This document shows positions 1-9,742 of a stretch of DNA of 64,000 nucleotides, piece after piece (within the stretch, counting starts at the first letter, position 1; each line of letters starts with the position of its first letter). The notes beneath the pieces are model-generated. The model saw only the letters and a program-made list of their open reading frames with translations, was not told the DNA's origin and did not search any database. Position numbers and translations under genes: made by a program. The DNA lies in assembly GCF_019602855.1 (NCBI RefSeq), contig NZ_CP080767.1, forward strand, positions 1,054,001 through 1,118,000, given 5' to 3'. Origin of the DNA: Cupriavidus pinatubonensis (GTDB lineage: Bacteria; Pseudomonadota; Gammaproteobacteria; Burkholderiales; Burkholderiaceae).

Positions 1-762
1 GCCTACGTGCTGCTCAACACGGAACCTGAGTTCGACGCCGCCGACCCGCGCAAGGCCTTGGCCGCGCTGGCCCAGGCTGGCACCGTGGTCGTATTGTCGC
101 CGTTCCGCTCGGAAGCGGCCATGCAGTATGCCGACGTGATCCTGCCGGTTACGCCGTTCACCGAAACTGCGGGTACCTTCGTCAACTGCGAAGGCCTGCC
201 GCAGAGCTTCAATGGCGTGGTGCGCGCGCTCGGCGAATCCCGTCCGGCCTGGAAGGTACTGCGTGTGCTGGGCAACCTGCTGGACGTGGCCGGTTTCGAC
301 TACGACAGCGCCGAAGCAGTTCGCGCCGAAGTGCTGGCCAACCCGGTTGCACCGCAACTGAGCAACGCCACCGACGCGCCGATCCGGGTGAGCGCCGCCG
401 CTGCCAATGGCATCGAGCGTATTGCAGATGTGCCGATCTACCACGCCGATCCGATCGTGCGCCGTGCCGAATCGCTGCAGCTGACCGCCGCGGCCCGCCG
501 CGCGCAGCAAGTGGCGCTGTCCGCCGATCTGTTCGCCGGTCTGGGTATCCAATCGGGCGACCCGGTCCGCGTGACGCAGGGCGAGGGTAGCGTGGTGCTG
601 CCGGGCGTGCTGGAAAACACGCTGCCGGCCAACACTGTGCGCGTTCCGGCTGCAACCCCGGCGGCAATGGGCCTCGGCGCCATGTTCGGCACGGTCAAGG
701 TCGAGAAGGCTGTCGACCTGTCCGCCGGCCAGAAGGCCGCTGCAACGGCCGGCGCGGCCTGA
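1..762 (+). CDS. nuoG: NADH-quinone oxidoreductase subunit G, C-terminal part (5' end outside window)
   Basis: This is the C-terminal 253 residues of the large iron-sulfur / molybdopterin-fold subunit of respiratory complex I. The reading frame is open to the first base of the window, so the N-terminal [2Fe-2S] and [4Fe-4S] cluster domains lie outside. What remains matches the end of the molybdopterin oxidoreductase-like domain (LLNTEPEFD, then VILPVTPFTETAGTFVN, typical of the family) and a C-terminal beta-barrel domain near residues 165-235. It is followed after 27 bases by nuoH and opens the visible part of a nuoGHIJKLMN run. The assignment rests on these motifs and on gene order. Confidence 0.93.
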   Translation, partial: AYVLLNTEPEFDAADPRKALAALAQAGTVVVLSPFRSEAAMQYADVILPVTPFTETAGTFVNCEGLPQSFNGVVRALGESRPAWKVLRVLGNLLDVAGFDYDSAEAVRAEVLANPVAPQLSNATDAPIRVSAAAANGIERIADVPIYHADPIVRRAESLQLTAAARRAQQVALSADLFAGLGIQSGDPVRVTQGEGSVVLPGVLENTLPANTVRVPAATPAAMGLGAMFGTVKVEKAVDLSAGQKAAATAGAA

Positions 763-789
763 GCCATACAAGAATAGCGAGAACGCAAC

Positions 790-1854
790 ATGATCGACTG
801 GATTACCTCGCAAGGCCACGCCATCTTCGGCGGCGCTTGGACGCCGCTGTGGATCCTGATTCGGGCCGTGCTCATTGTGGTGCCGCTGCTGCTGTGCGTG
901 GCCTACCTGATTCTGTGGGAGCGCAAGCTGATCGGCTGGATGCACGTGCGTCTGGGGCCGAACCGCGTCGGCCCGCTGGGCCTGCTGCAGCCGATCGCCG
1001 ACGTGCTGAAGCTGCTGCTCAAAGAAGTCATGACGCCGACGCACGTCAGCAAGGGCATGTACCTGATTGCCCCGCTGATGGTGCTGATGCCTGCGGTTGC
1101 CATTTGGGCCGTGATCCCGTTCCAGGCGGAAGTGGTGATGGCCGACGTGAATGCCGGTCTGCTGTACGTGATGGCGATCAGCTCGGTCGGCGTGTACGGC
1201 GTGATCCTGGCCGGCTGGGCCTCGAACTCCAAGTACGCGTTCCTGGGCGGCATGCGCGCTGCCGCGCAGATGGTGTCGTATGAAATCGCCATGGGCTTCG
1301 CGCTGGTGACGGTGCTGATGGTGTCGGGCAGCCTGAACCTGTCGGCGATCGTGAACAGCCAGAACACCGGCTACTTCGCGAACATGGGCATCAACGTGCT
1401 GTCGTGGAACTGGATTCCGCTGCTGCCGATGTTCGGCGTGTACTTCATCTCGGGCGTGGCCGAAACCAACCGCCACCCGTTCGACGTGGTGGAAGGCGAA
1501 TCGGAAATCGTGGCAGGTCACATGATCGAATACTCGGGCATGGCGTTCGCGCTGTTCTTCCTGGCTGAGTACATCAACATGATCATCATCTCGACGATCA
1601 CGGCGCTGCTGTTCCTCGGCGGCTGGGCGCCTCCGTTCTCGAGCTTCGTGACCAATGCGATCCCCGGCTTCTTCTGGCTGCTGATCAAGGTATTCCTGCT
1701 GCTGTCGGTTTTCATCTGGATTCGTGCCTCGTTCCCGCGCTACCGCTATGACCAGATCATGCGCCTGGGCTGGAAGGTGTTCATTCCGCTGACCGTGGGC
1801 TGGCTGATCATCGTGGCGATCTGGATCAAGTCGCCTTGGAACATCTGGCACTGA
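790..1854 (+). CDS. nuoH: NADH-quinone oxidoreductase subunit H
   Basis: NuoH is the 354-residue membrane subunit of complex I that joins the peripheral arm to the membrane arm and forms part of the quinone-binding chamber. The protein has about eight hydrophobic segments. It carries the conserved loop [19 protein letters not shown] near residues 45-63 and the acidic quinone-site loop [19 protein letters not shown] near residues 223-241. Length and motifs are those of a full-length family member. The ATG follows a weak purine-rich stretch (gcgagaacgcaac). It lies between nuoG and nuoI in the expected order. Confidence 0.97.
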   Translation: MIDWITSQGHAIFGGAWTPLWILIRAVLIVVPLLLCVAYLILWERKLIGWMHVRLGPNRVGPLGLLQPIADVLKLLLKEVMTPTHVSKGMYLIAPLMVLMPAVAIWAVIPFQAEVVMADVNAGLLYVMAISSVGVYGVILAGWASNSKYAFLGGMRAAAQMVSYEIAMGFALVTVLMVSGSLNLSAIVNSQNTGYFANMGINVLSWNWIPLLPMFGVYFISGVAETNRHPFDVVEGESEIVAGHMIEYSGMAFALFFLAEYINMIIISTITALLFLGGWAPPFSSFVTNAIPGFFWLLIKVFLLLSVFIWIRASFPRYRYDQIMRLGWKVFIPLTVGWLIIVAIWIKSPWNIWH

Positions 1855-1925
1855 ACGGCCAGGCGAGGGCGCGCACGCCGCAACGATACGGTGCGCCCCT
1901 CCGGAAATACTAGGAAGCAATCGTC

Positions 1926-2417
1926 ATGCTGCTCGCCATCAAGGACTTCTTCAACAGCCTGCTCCTGAAGGAACTCTTCAAGGGTATGGCTCTGACCGGC
2001 CGCTATCTCTTCGCGCGCAAGGTCACGGTCCAGTTCCCGGAAGAGAAAACGCCGATCTCGCCGCGTTTCCGCGGCCTGCACGCGCTGCGCCGCTACCCGA
2101 ACGGGGAAGAGCGCTGCATCGCCTGCAAGCTGTGCGAAGCCGTGTGCCCGGCGCTGGCCATCACTATCGAGTCTGACGTGCGTGCCGACGGCACCCGCCG
2201 CACCACGCGCTACGACATCGACCTGACCAAGTGCATTTTCTGCGGCTTCTGCGAAGAGGCCTGCCCGGTCGACGCCGTCGTCGAAACGCCGATCCTGGAA
2301 TACCACGGCGAGAAGCGGGGCGACCTGTACTTCACGAAGGACATGCTGCTGGCAGTGGGCGACCGCTACGAGCCGCAGATTGCCGCTGCGAAGGCTGCGG
2401 ACGCCAAGTACCGCTGA
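1926..2417 (+). CDS. nuoI: NADH-quinone oxidoreductase subunit I (2x[4Fe-4S] ferredoxin-like)
   Basis: NuoI is a 163-residue peripheral-arm subunit that passes electrons through two [4Fe-4S] clusters (N6a and N6b) towards quinone. Both cluster motifs are intact: [12 protein letters not shown] near residue 63 and [12 protein letters not shown] near residue 102. An N-terminal amphipathic segment ([20 protein letters not shown]) fits membrane association. A 71-base gap separates it from nuoH, with an aggaagc ribosome-binding site just before the ATG. Confidence 0.97.
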   Translation: MLLAIKDFFNSLLLKELFKGMALTGRYLFARKVTVQFPEEKTPISPRFRGLHALRRYPNGEERCIACKLCEAVCPALAITIESDVRADGTRRTTRYDIDLTKCIFCGFCEEACPVDAVVETPILEYHGEKRGDLYFTKDMLLAVGDRYEPQIAAAKAADAKYR

Positions 2418-2560
2418 TATCTGTTGGCGCCGGCCCGGCCGGCGCTGCCAAGCGAATTTGAATCGGGTCCCGCAAGGGGCCAATGGAAGGATGCCGCAGG
2501 CGCGGGCCACCCGGTAGGGGAGGTTTGTGCCGAAGGCCAAGAGAGGATCCGACAAGGACC

Positions 2561-3205
2561 ATGGAACTCACGACCACCATCTTCTACGTCTTTGCGCTGG
2601 TGCTGGTGCTCTCCGCACTGAAAGTCATCACCGCGAAGAACCCGGTGCACTCCGCACTGTTCCTCGTACTGTCGTTCTTCACGGCCGCGGCGATCTGGTT
2701 GCTGCTCAAGGCAGAATTCCTCGCCATCCTGCTGGTGCTGGTGTATGTCGGCGCCGTGATGGTGCTGTTCCTGTTCGTAGTCATGATGATCGATATCGAC
2801 ATCGAACATCTGCGCAGGGATTTCTGGACGTACGTGCCGCTCGCGTCTGTGGTCGGTGCGCTGATCATTGCCGAAATGGCCATCGTGCTGGTGCGCAACT
2901 TCATCGGCACGACTGCGCCGGTGCTGCCCGCCGGTTCGCAGGATCCGGGCTACTCGAACACCGCCGCGCTCGGCAAGCTGATCTACAACGACTATATCTA
3001 TGCGTTCGAAGTGGCCGGCATCATCCTGCTGGTGGCTATCATCGCAGCCGTTGCTTTGACCCTGCGCCGCCGCAAGGATGTCAAGGGCCAGGATATTCCG
3101 TCGCAGCTGCGTACTCGCCGCGACGACCGCGTACGCCTGGTTGCCATGCCTGCTGAAAGCCAGACTGCCCAGGCCGACGCCGCGGCGACTGCCAACAAGA
3201 ACTAA
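2561..3205 (+). CDS. nuoJ: NADH-quinone oxidoreductase subunit J
   Basis: NuoJ is a hydrophobic membrane-arm subunit of complex I. From the ATG at 2561 it has 214 residues and starts [17 protein letters not shown], a typical NuoJ N-terminus. The reading frame is open further upstream, to 2483, but those residues are Arg/Gly-rich and unlike the family, and an aagga sequence sits before 2561. Five transmembrane segments are visible. The conserved [15 protein letters not shown] segment, with its pi-bulge helix glycine, is near residues 60-75. The C-terminal tail is polar. The 143-base gap after nuoI holds no other gene. Confidence 0.95.
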   Translation: MELTTTIFYVFALVLVLSALKVITAKNPVHSALFLVLSFFTAAAIWLLLKAEFLAILLVLVYVGAVMVLFLFVVMMIDIDIEHLRRDFWTYVPLASVVGALIIAEMAIVLVRNFIGTTAPVLPAGSQDPGYSNTAALGKLIYNDYIYAFEVAGIILLVAIIAAVALTLRRRKDVKGQDIPSQLRTRRDDRVRLVAMPAESQTAQADAAATANKN

Positions 3206-3222
3206 AGCCACGGAGAAACGCT

Positions 3223-3528
3223 GTGCTCTCTCTCGCCCATTTCCTCGTGCTCGGTGCGATCCTGTTCGCGATCAGCATCGTCGGTATTTTCCTGAACCGC
3301 AAGAACGTGATCGTGCTGCTGATGGCGATCGAACTCATGCTGCTTGCGGTGAACATGAACTTCGTCGCCTTCTCGCACTACATGGGCGACCTGGCCGGAC
3401 AGGTTTTCGTTTTCTTCATCCTCACGGTGGCCGCAGCCGAGTCGGCAATCGGTCTGGCAATCCTGGTCGTGCTGTTCCGCAATCTGGACACGATCAACGT
3501 GGATGACATGGATACCCTGAAGTACTGA
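3223..3528 (+). CDS. nuoK: NADH-quinone oxidoreductase subunit K
   Basis: NuoK is a 101-residue, three-helix antiporter-like membrane subunit of complex I. It uses a GTG start at 3223, supported by a ggag ribosome-binding site at 3212-3215 and a family-like N-terminus ([20 protein letters not shown]). The functional acidic residues in helices 2 and 3 are present: the Glu of MAIELML near residue 35 and the Glu of [11 protein letters not shown] near residue 71. It lies 17 bases after nuoJ. Confidence 0.97.
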   Translation: MLSLAHFLVLGAILFAISIVGIFLNRKNVIVLLMAIELMLLAVNMNFVAFSHYMGDLAGQVFVFFILTVAAAESAIGLAILVVLFRNLDTINVDDMDTLKY

Positions 3529-3589
3529 TCCATGACGCACCACGCAATGAACCCAGACTGCTCACCGCTCGCACACCAATAAGCGTCCT

Positions 3590-5677
3590 ATGGCAACCAC
3601 GCTCAACCCCAACCTGCTGCTCGCGATTGCGCTGGCGCCGCTAGTCGGCTCAGCCATCGCCGGCCTGTTCGGCACCAAGTTCTTTGGCCTGTTTTCCTCG
3701 GAGTCGCGCGGCGGCCGGATTGTGGCTCACTCCGCGACGATTCTCGGCGTGGCCATTTCCTTCGTGCTGTCGGTGATGGTGCTGCTCGACGTGATGAACG
3801 GCGCGAGCTACAACGGCACCGTCTACGAGTGGATGGCCATCGGCGACCTGAAGATGGAAGTCGGCTTCCTGGTCGATTCGCTGACCGCGATGATGATGGT
3901 CGTGGTGACCTTCGTGTCCCTGATGGTGCATATCTACACCGTCGGCTACATGGACGGGGACCCCGGCTACAACCGCTTCTTCTCGTACATCTCGCTCTTC
4001 ACCTTCTCGATGCTGATGCTGGTGATGAGCAACAACTTCCTGCAGCTGTTCTTCGGCTGGGAAGCGGTGGGCCTGGTGTCCTACCTGCTGATCGGCTTCT
4101 GGTACACCCGCCCGACCGCGATCTTCGCGAACCTGAAGGCGTTCCTGGTGAACCGCGTCGGTGACTTCGGCTTCATCCTCGGCATCGGCCTGCTGCTGGC
4201 CTACAGCGGCAGCATGAACTACTCGGACGTGTTCGCAGCCCGCGAGAAGCTGGCAACGGTGATCTTCCCGGGCACTGACTGGATGATGCTGACGGTGGCC
4301 TGCATCTGCCTGTTCATCGGCGCCATGGGCAAGTCGGCCCAATTCCCGCTGCACGTCTGGCTGCCTGACTCGATGGAAGGCCCGACCCCGATTTCCGCGC
4401 TGATCCACGCCGCTACCATGGTGACGGCCGGCATTTTCATGGTCAGCCGCATGTCGCCGCTGTTCGAGCTGTCGGACACCGCACTGTCCTTCGTGCTGGT
4501 GATCGGCGCCATTACTGCGCTGTTCATGGGCTTCCTGGGCATCATCCAGAACGACATCAAGCGCGTGGTCGCGTACTCGACGCTGTCGCAGCTCGGCTAC
4601 ATGACCGTGGCGCTGGGCGCGTCGGCCTACTCGGTCGCCGTGTTCCACCTGATGACCCACGCGTTCTTCAAGGCACTGCTGTTCCTTGGCGCGGGTTCGG
4701 TCATCATCGGCATGCACCACGACCAGGACATCCGCAACATGGGCGGCCTGCGCAAGTACATGCCGATCACCTGGATCACCTCGCTGGTGGGCTCGCTGGC
4801 ACTGATCGGCACGCCGTTCTTCTCGGGCTTCTACTCGAAGGATTCGATCATCGAAGCCGTGGCCGAGTCGCATCTGGCCGGTTCGGGCTTTGCGTACTTC
4901 GCCGTGCTGGCCGGCGTGTTCGTGACCGCGTTCTACTCGTTCCGCATGTACTTCCTGGTTTTCCACGGCAAGGAGCGCTGGGGCCAGAACCATGCTCACC
5001 ATGGTCACGAAGGCGACCACGAGGATGAGGAAGTTTCGCATGACCACCATCATGGCCTGTCTGCGGGCGAGAAGCCGCACGAGTCGCCGTGGGTGGTGAC
5101 GCTGCCGCTGGTGCTGCTGGCCATCCCGTCGGTGATCATCGGTGCGATCGCCATCGAGCCGATGCTGTTCGGTGAATTCTTCAAGCACGGTGTGGCATTC
5201 AAGGACGTGATCTTCGTTGGCGAAAACCACCACGCCATGAAGGAACTGGAAGAAGCCTTCCACGGCTGGGTGCCGATGGCGATTCATTCGCTGACCACCC
5301 CGGTCCTGTGGCTGGCCATCGCCGGTGTCGTGCTGTCGTGGTTCTTCTACATGAAGCGCCCGGACATCCCCGAAGCGATCAAGAACCGCTTCTCGGGCCT
5401 GTACAAGCTGCTCGACAACAAGTACTACATGGACGCCATCAACCAGGCCGTGTTCGCACGTGGTGCCCGCCTGCTGGGTACGGGCCTGTGGAAGGGTGGC
5501 GACCAGAGCTTTATCGACGGCCTGTTCGTCAATGGTTCGGCGCGCGTGGTGGCTTCTTTCGCCGCAGCCAGCCGCTACCTGCAATCGGGTTACATCTACC
5601 ACTACGCATTCGCGATGATCGTCGGCATGCTGGTGCTGCTGACGCTCACCGTCACGGGCGTGATTGGCACCAAGTGA
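3590..5677 (+). CDS. nuoL: NADH-quinone oxidoreductase subunit L
   Basis: NuoL is the distal proton-pumping, Mrp-antiporter-like subunit of complex I, with 695 residues and many transmembrane helices. Conserved features include MVHIYTVGYMDGDPGYNRFF near residue 104, WEAVGLVSYLLIGFW near residue 157 and HAATMVTAGIFMVSR near residue 274. The region beyond residue 530 carries the family's long lateral amphipathic helix. Between helices, near residues 462-500, a loop is strongly His/Asp/Glu-rich (NHAHHGHEGDHEDEEVSHDH and on). The start is ATG at 3590, 61 bases after nuoK. Confidence 0.97.
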   Translation: MATTLNPNLLLAIALAPLVGSAIAGLFGTKFFGLFSSESRGGRIVAHSATILGVAISFVLSVMVLLDVMNGASYNGTVYEWMAIGDLKMEVGFLVDSLTAMMMVVVTFVSLMVHIYTVGYMDGDPGYNRFFSYISLFTFSMLMLVMSNNFLQLFFGWEAVGLVSYLLIGFWYTRPTAIFANLKAFLVNRVGDFGFILGIGLLLAYSGSMNYSDVFAAREKLATVIFPGTDWMMLTVACICLFIGAMGKSAQFPLHVWLPDSMEGPTPISALIHAATMVTAGIFMVSRMSPLFELSDTALSFVLVIGAITALFMGFLGIIQNDIKRVVAYSTLSQLGYMTVALGASAYSVAVFHLMTHAFFKALLFLGAGSVIIGMHHDQDIRNMGGLRKYMPITWITSLVGSLALIGTPFFSGFYSKDSIIEAVAESHLAGSGFAYFAVLAGVFVTAFYSFRMYFLVFHGKERWGQNHAHHGHEGDHEDEEVSHDHHHGLSAGEKPHESPWVVTLPLVLLAIPSVIIGAIAIEPMLFGEFFKHGVAFKDVIFVGENHHAMKELEEAFHGWVPMAIHSLTTPVLWLAIAGVVLSWFFYMKRPDIPEAIKNRFSGLYKLLDNKYYMDAINQAVFARGARLLGTGLWKGGDQSFIDGLFVNGSARVVASFAAASRYLQSGYIYHYAFAMIVGMLVLLTLTVTGVIGTK

Positions 5678-5704
5678 TAGGCACCGAGTAAGGAAAACAA
5701 AGAA

Positions 5705-7171
5705 ATGGTTCTGTCTTTCGCAATCTGGCTGCCTATCTTCTTCGGCTTGCTGGTACTGGCCTCCGGCTCGGACCGCAGCGCCGGCTACGTGAGGTGGATG
5801 TCGCTGTTCGGCTCGATCGCCAGCTTCATCGTTACGCTGCCCCTGGTGTTCCACTTCGACAAATCCACGGCGGCGATGCAGTTCGTGGAGAAGTCGTCCT
5901 GGATCGAACGCTTCAATATCCAGTACTACCTGGGCGTTGACGGCATCTCGATGTGGTTCGTCGTGCTGACGGCCTTCATCACCGTGATCGTCGTGATTTC
6001 GGCCTGGGAAGTGATCACCGAACGCGTGGCCGAGTACATGGCTTCGTTCCTGATCCTGTCTGGCGTGATGGTCGGCGTGTTCTGCGCGCTGGACGGCATG
6101 CTGTTCTACGTGTTCTTCGAAGCCACGCTGATCCCGATGTACATCATCATCGGCGTGTGGGGCGGTCCGAACCGTGTGTACGCGGCCTTCAAGTTCTTCC
6201 TGTACACGCTGCTGGGCTCGCTGCTGACGCTGGTCGCGCTGCTGTACCTGTACAGCAAGACCGGTACTTTCGAGATCCTGCAGTGGCACCAGGCCAAGCT
6301 GTCGCTGAACGAGCAGATCGCGCTGTTCATCGCTTTCTTCATGGCTTTCGCCGTCAAGGTTCCGATGTGGCCGGTGCACACCTGGCTGCCCGATGCCCAC
6401 GTGGAAGCGCCGACCGGCGGTTCCGTCGTGCTGGCCGCGATCATGCTGAAGCTCGGTGCCTACGGTTTCCTGCGGTTCTCGCTGCCGATCGCGCCTGACG
6501 CAAGCCATTCGCTGGCGGCGTTCATCATCACCATCTCGCTGATCGCCGTGATCTATATCGGCCTGGTGGCGCTGGTTCAGGCCGATATGAAGAAGCTGGT
6601 CGCGTATTCGTCGATCGCGCACATGGGTTTTGTAACGCTCGGTTTCTTCATCTTCAACGAAATCGGCATCGAAGGCGGCATCGTGCAGATGATCTCGCAC
6701 GGCTTCATCTCGGGCGCCATGTTCCTGTGCATCGGCGTGCTGTACGACCGCGTGCACTCGCGCCAGATTGCCGACTACGGCGGCGTGGTGAACACCATGC
6801 CGAAGTTCGCCGCGCTGTCGGTGTTCTTCGCGATGGCCAACTGCGGCCTGCCGGCGACCTCTGGTTTCGTGGGCGAGTTTATGGTGATCCTGGGCTCGGT
6901 CGAGTTCAACTTCTGGATCGGCCTGCTTGCCGCCACTGCACTGATCTTCGGCGCCGCCTACTCGCTGTGGATGGTCAAGCGCGTGATCTTCGGCGACATC
7001 GTGCACCAGCACGTCCGCGAGCTGGTCGACCTGAACAAGCGCGAGTTCCTGATGCTGGGCCTTCTCGCCATCATGACGCTGTACATGGGCCTGCACCCGA
7101 AGCCCTTCACCGACGTGATGCACGCTTCGGTGGTCAACCTGCTGTCCCACGTGGCGCAGTCGAAGCTGTAA
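5705..7171 (+). CDS. nuoM: NADH-quinone oxidoreductase subunit M
   Basis: NuoM is a 488-residue Mrp-antiporter-like proton-pumping subunit of the complex I membrane arm. Hallmarks are the helix-5 glutamate in FYVFFEATLIPMYIIIGVWG near residue 144, the lysine-containing KVPMWPVHTWLPDAHVEAPT near residue 218 and a family-typical KKLVAYSSIAHMGFVTLG near residue 297. The length is normal. It starts 27 bases after nuoL behind an aaggaaaa ribosome-binding site. Confidence 0.97.
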   Translation: MVLSFAIWLPIFFGLLVLASGSDRSAGYVRWMSLFGSIASFIVTLPLVFHFDKSTAAMQFVEKSSWIERFNIQYYLGVDGISMWFVVLTAFITVIVVISAWEVITERVAEYMASFLILSGVMVGVFCALDGMLFYVFFEATLIPMYIIIGVWGGPNRVYAAFKFFLYTLLGSLLTLVALLYLYSKTGTFEILQWHQAKLSLNEQIALFIAFFMAFAVKVPMWPVHTWLPDAHVEAPTGGSVVLAAIMLKLGAYGFLRFSLPIAPDASHSLAAFIITISLIAVIYIGLVALVQADMKKLVAYSSIAHMGFVTLGFFIFNEIGIEGGIVQMISHGFISGAMFLCIGVLYDRVHSRQIADYGGVVNTMPKFAALSVFFAMANCGLPATSGFVGEFMVILGSVEFNFWIGLLAATALIFGAAYSLWMVKRVIFGDIVHQHVRELVDLNKREFLMLGLLAIMTLYMGLHPKPFTDVMHASVVNLLSHVAQSKL

Positions 7172-7189
7172 GCGGGGAGAGATAACACT

Positions 7190-8665
7190 ATGCAACCGTC
7201 CTCGAGTCTAGCCCCTGTGGCGCCGATTATTTTCCTTGCGATCGCGATTGCCGCGGTCAACTGGATCGACCTTGCCCGCGGCAAGGGCAAGCAAAGCGTC
7301 GCGTACCCGCTGTCGCTGCTGTTCACGGCGGTGCTGACCGTCTGGTTCGGCATCAACGCCTCGACCGGCGAGACGCACTACGCGTTCGCCAACCTCGTCG
7401 TGATCGATCCGTTGGCCAATGTGCTGTCGGCGTTCTGCTCGGCCGGTCTGTTCATGACGCTGGTCTACACGCGGCGCTACCTGGCCGACCGCGACATGTA
7501 TGCCGGCGAGTTCTACCAACTCGCGCTGTTCACGCTCGGTGGCCAGATCGTGATGATCACCGGCAACAACTTCCTGACCCTGTACCTGGGTCTGGAACTG
7601 CTGTCGCTGTCGTCGTACGCACTGGTGGCGCTGCGCCGCGAGTCGCGCGTGACGTCGGAATCGGCGATGAAGTACTTCGTGCTGGGCGCGCTGGCTTCGG
7701 GCTTCCTGTTGTACGGCATCTCGATGATGTACGGCGCGACCGGTTCGCTGAACCTCGGCGAAGTGTTCCGCGTGGTCGAGTCCGGCCGCGTCAACACGAC
7801 CATGCTGGCCTTTGGCGTGGTGTTCATCGTCGCCGGCCTGTCGTTCAAGCTGGGCGCCGCACCGTTCCACATGTGGATTCCGGACATCTACCAGGGCTCG
7901 CCGACCGCGGTGACGCTGCTGATCGCAGGTGGCCCGAAGGTGGCGGCGTTCGCGCTGATCGTGCGCGTGCTGGTGGAAGGCTTGCTGCCGCTGGCCGCTG
8001 ACTGGCAGAGCATGCTGGTGGTGCTGGCCATCGTGTCGCTGGCGATCGGTAACCTGACCGCCATCGTCCAGACCAACCTGAAGCGGATGCTGGCTTACTC
8101 GACCATTTCGCACATGGGCTTCATCCTGCTGGGCATGCTGTCCGGCGTGGTGGCCAACAAAGCGGATGGCGCGGCGAATGCCTACAGTGCGTCGATGTTT
8201 TACTCGATCACGTATCTGCTGACGACGCTGGGCACCTTCGGCCTGATCCTGCTGCGTACGACCAAGGGCTTCGAAGCCGAGACGCTGGAAGACCTGAAGG
8301 GCATGTCGCGTCGCAACCCGTGGTTCGCGTTCCTGATGCTGGTGATGATGTTCTCGCTGGCCGGCATTCCGCCGACCGTGGGCTTCTACGCCAAGCTGGC
8401 GGTGCTCGAAGCCGTGGTGAGGTCCGGCATGACGTGGCTGGCGGTGGTGGCGGTGCTGTTCTCGCTGATCGGCGCGTTCTACTACCTGCGTGTCGTCAAG
8501 CTGATGTACTTCGATGCGCCGGTGGGCGAAGAGCCGCTCGAAGCGACGGCTAGCCTTCGTTCGATGCTGAGCCTGAATGGTGCGGCAGTGATCGTGCTGG
8601 GCATCTTCCCGGCTGCGCTGATGAACCTGTGCTATCAGGCCATCCGCGCAACGCTGGCCTCGTAA
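7190..8665 (+). CDS. nuoN: NADH-quinone oxidoreductase subunit N
   Basis: NuoN is the third antiporter-like proton-pumping subunit of complex I (491 residues, about 14 transmembrane helices). Seen in the sequence are LYLGLELLSLSSYALVALRR near residue 125, with the essential Glu, then LSFKLGAAPFHMWIPDIYQG near residue 218 and LKRMLAYSTISHMGFILLG near residue 303. It is the last of the complex I structural genes. The ATG at 7190 follows a ggggagag ribosome-binding site. Confidence 0.97.
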   Translation: MQPSSSLAPVAPIIFLAIAIAAVNWIDLARGKGKQSVAYPLSLLFTAVLTVWFGINASTGETHYAFANLVVIDPLANVLSAFCSAGLFMTLVYTRRYLADRDMYAGEFYQLALFTLGGQIVMITGNNFLTLYLGLELLSLSSYALVALRRESRVTSESAMKYFVLGALASGFLLYGISMMYGATGSLNLGEVFRVVESGRVNTTMLAFGVVFIVAGLSFKLGAAPFHMWIPDIYQGSPTAVTLLIAGGPKVAAFALIVRVLVEGLLPLAADWQSMLVVLAIVSLAIGNLTAIVQTNLKRMLAYSTISHMGFILLGMLSGVVANKADGAANAYSASMFYSITYLLTTLGTFGLILLRTTKGFEAETLEDLKGMSRRNPWFAFLMLVMMFSLAGIPPTVGFYAKLAVLEAVVRSGMTWLAVVAVLFSLIGAFYYLRVVKLMYFDAPVGEEPLEATASLRSMLSLNGAAVIVLGIFPAALMNLCYQAIRATLAS

Positions 8666-8684
8666 GCGTACGAGGCGACAAGGC

Positions 8685-8993
8685 ATGAGTTCCCCGGCGG
8701 GCGGCTGGTTTGTCATCTTGTTGGCACTGGTGTGTGCCAACCTGCCGTTCGTCAACCAGCGCCTGTTCGCAGTGATCCCGCTGCGCTGGAGCCGCAAGCC
8801 GCTGTGGCTGCGGCTGCTGGAACTGATCTGCTGGTATGCGGCCGCCGGCCTGGCCGGCTTTGCGGTGGAGGCAAGCCTCGGCAACGCCTTTCCACAAGGC
8901 TGGCAGTTCTACGCCATCACGGCGTGCATGATGCTGGTGTTCGCCTTCCCGGGCTTTACCTGGCAGTACCTCGTCAAACACCGCACGGCCTGA
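8685..8993 (+). CDS. DUF2818 family small membrane protein
   Basis: A 102-residue hydrophobic protein with three predicted transmembrane segments (about residues 5-27, 44-65 and 78-96) and a short basic tail (YLVKHRTA). It resembles the DUF2818 family, which in betaproteobacteria is found directly downstream of nuoN. Here it starts 19 bases after nuoN, so it is probably co-transcribed with the nuo operon. A role in complex I assembly or stability is possible but is only inferred from position. No catalytic motif is visible. Confidence 0.85.
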   Translation: MSSPAGGWFVILLALVCANLPFVNQRLFAVIPLRWSRKPLWLRLLELICWYAAAGLAGFAVEASLGNAFPQGWQFYAITACMMLVFAFPGFTWQYLVKHRTA

Positions 8994-9038
8994 AGCCGGT
9001 CATGAAGCCGCCGGGCGTGCCATTCACCCGGAGCGCTT

Positions 9039-9653
9039 ATGACGGACAAGACCCAGGACAAAGACTTTCCACCGTCGAGCGACGATGGACTCAAGGAAGT
9101 CTGCGTGGCTTCGGCCACCGTCCATCGCGGCAAATTTCTCACGCTGAAGCAAGACATCGTCCGCCTGCCCGACGGCAAGCAGACGGGCCGCGAGTACGTG
9201 GTGCATCCCGGCGCGGTCATGATGATCCCGCTGTTTGATGACGGCACCGTGCTGATGGAGCGGCAGTTCCGCTATCCGGTCGGTGAAGTCATGGTCGAAT
9301 TTCCCGCCGGCAAGCTCGATCCCCAAGAGGGCGCGCTGCGCTGTGGCGAGCGCGAGCTGGAGGAAGAGACCGGCTACAGCGCTGCGCGCTGGGACTACCT
9401 GACCCGGATTCACCCGGTAATTTCCTATTCGACCGAGTTCATCGACCTGTTCCTCGCGCGCGACCTGACCGCCGGCCAGGCCAAGCTCGACGACGGCGAA
9501 TTCCTCGAAACCTTCATCGTCCCGGCTGGCCAGGTGCTCGACTGGGTGCGCAAGGGCCGCATTACCGACGTGAAGACGATCATCGGCGCGTTCTGGCTGG
9601 AAAAGGTAATCTCGGGGGTCTGGCAACCGGCCGAACAGCCGCTTCAGTCCTGA
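9039..9653 (+). CDS. NUDIX hydrolase, ADP-ribose pyrophosphatase-like
   Basis: A 204-residue NUDIX hydrolase that probably cleaves ADP-ribose or related nucleoside diphosphate compounds to AMP plus a phospho-sugar. The Nudix box is intact at about residues 91-113 (GKLDPQEGALRCGERELEEE followed by TGY), giving the metal-binding REXXEE core. Upstream, ERQFRYPVGEVMVEFPAGK is typical of the NudF/ADPRase subfamily. It starts 45 bases after the DUF2818 gene and may be the last gene of the nuo transcription unit. Substrate specificity cannot be read from sequence alone. Confidence 0.88.
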   Translation: MTDKTQDKDFPPSSDDGLKEVCVASATVHRGKFLTLKQDIVRLPDGKQTGREYVVHPGAVMMIPLFDDGTVLMERQFRYPVGEVMVEFPAGKLDPQEGALRCGERELEEETGYSAARWDYLTRIHPVISYSTEFIDLFLARDLTAGQAKLDDGEFLETFIVPAGQVLDWVRKGRITDVKTIIGAFWLEKVISGVWQPAEQPLQS

Positions 9654-9742
9654 TTCACTGAAGAAAAACGGCGATAGCCGGCCAACAACCGAGCGGTGTG
9701 CTTTTCGCGCCACAAGAATGCGGGAAATCCCTTTGGGAAAAA

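Noticed and set aside
3650..7195. Very long minus-strand open frame (1181 codons) across nuoL and nuoM
   Set aside because: It is antisense to two clearly conserved complex I genes, is Arg/His/Gln-rich with no known domain, and results from high-GC codon usage.
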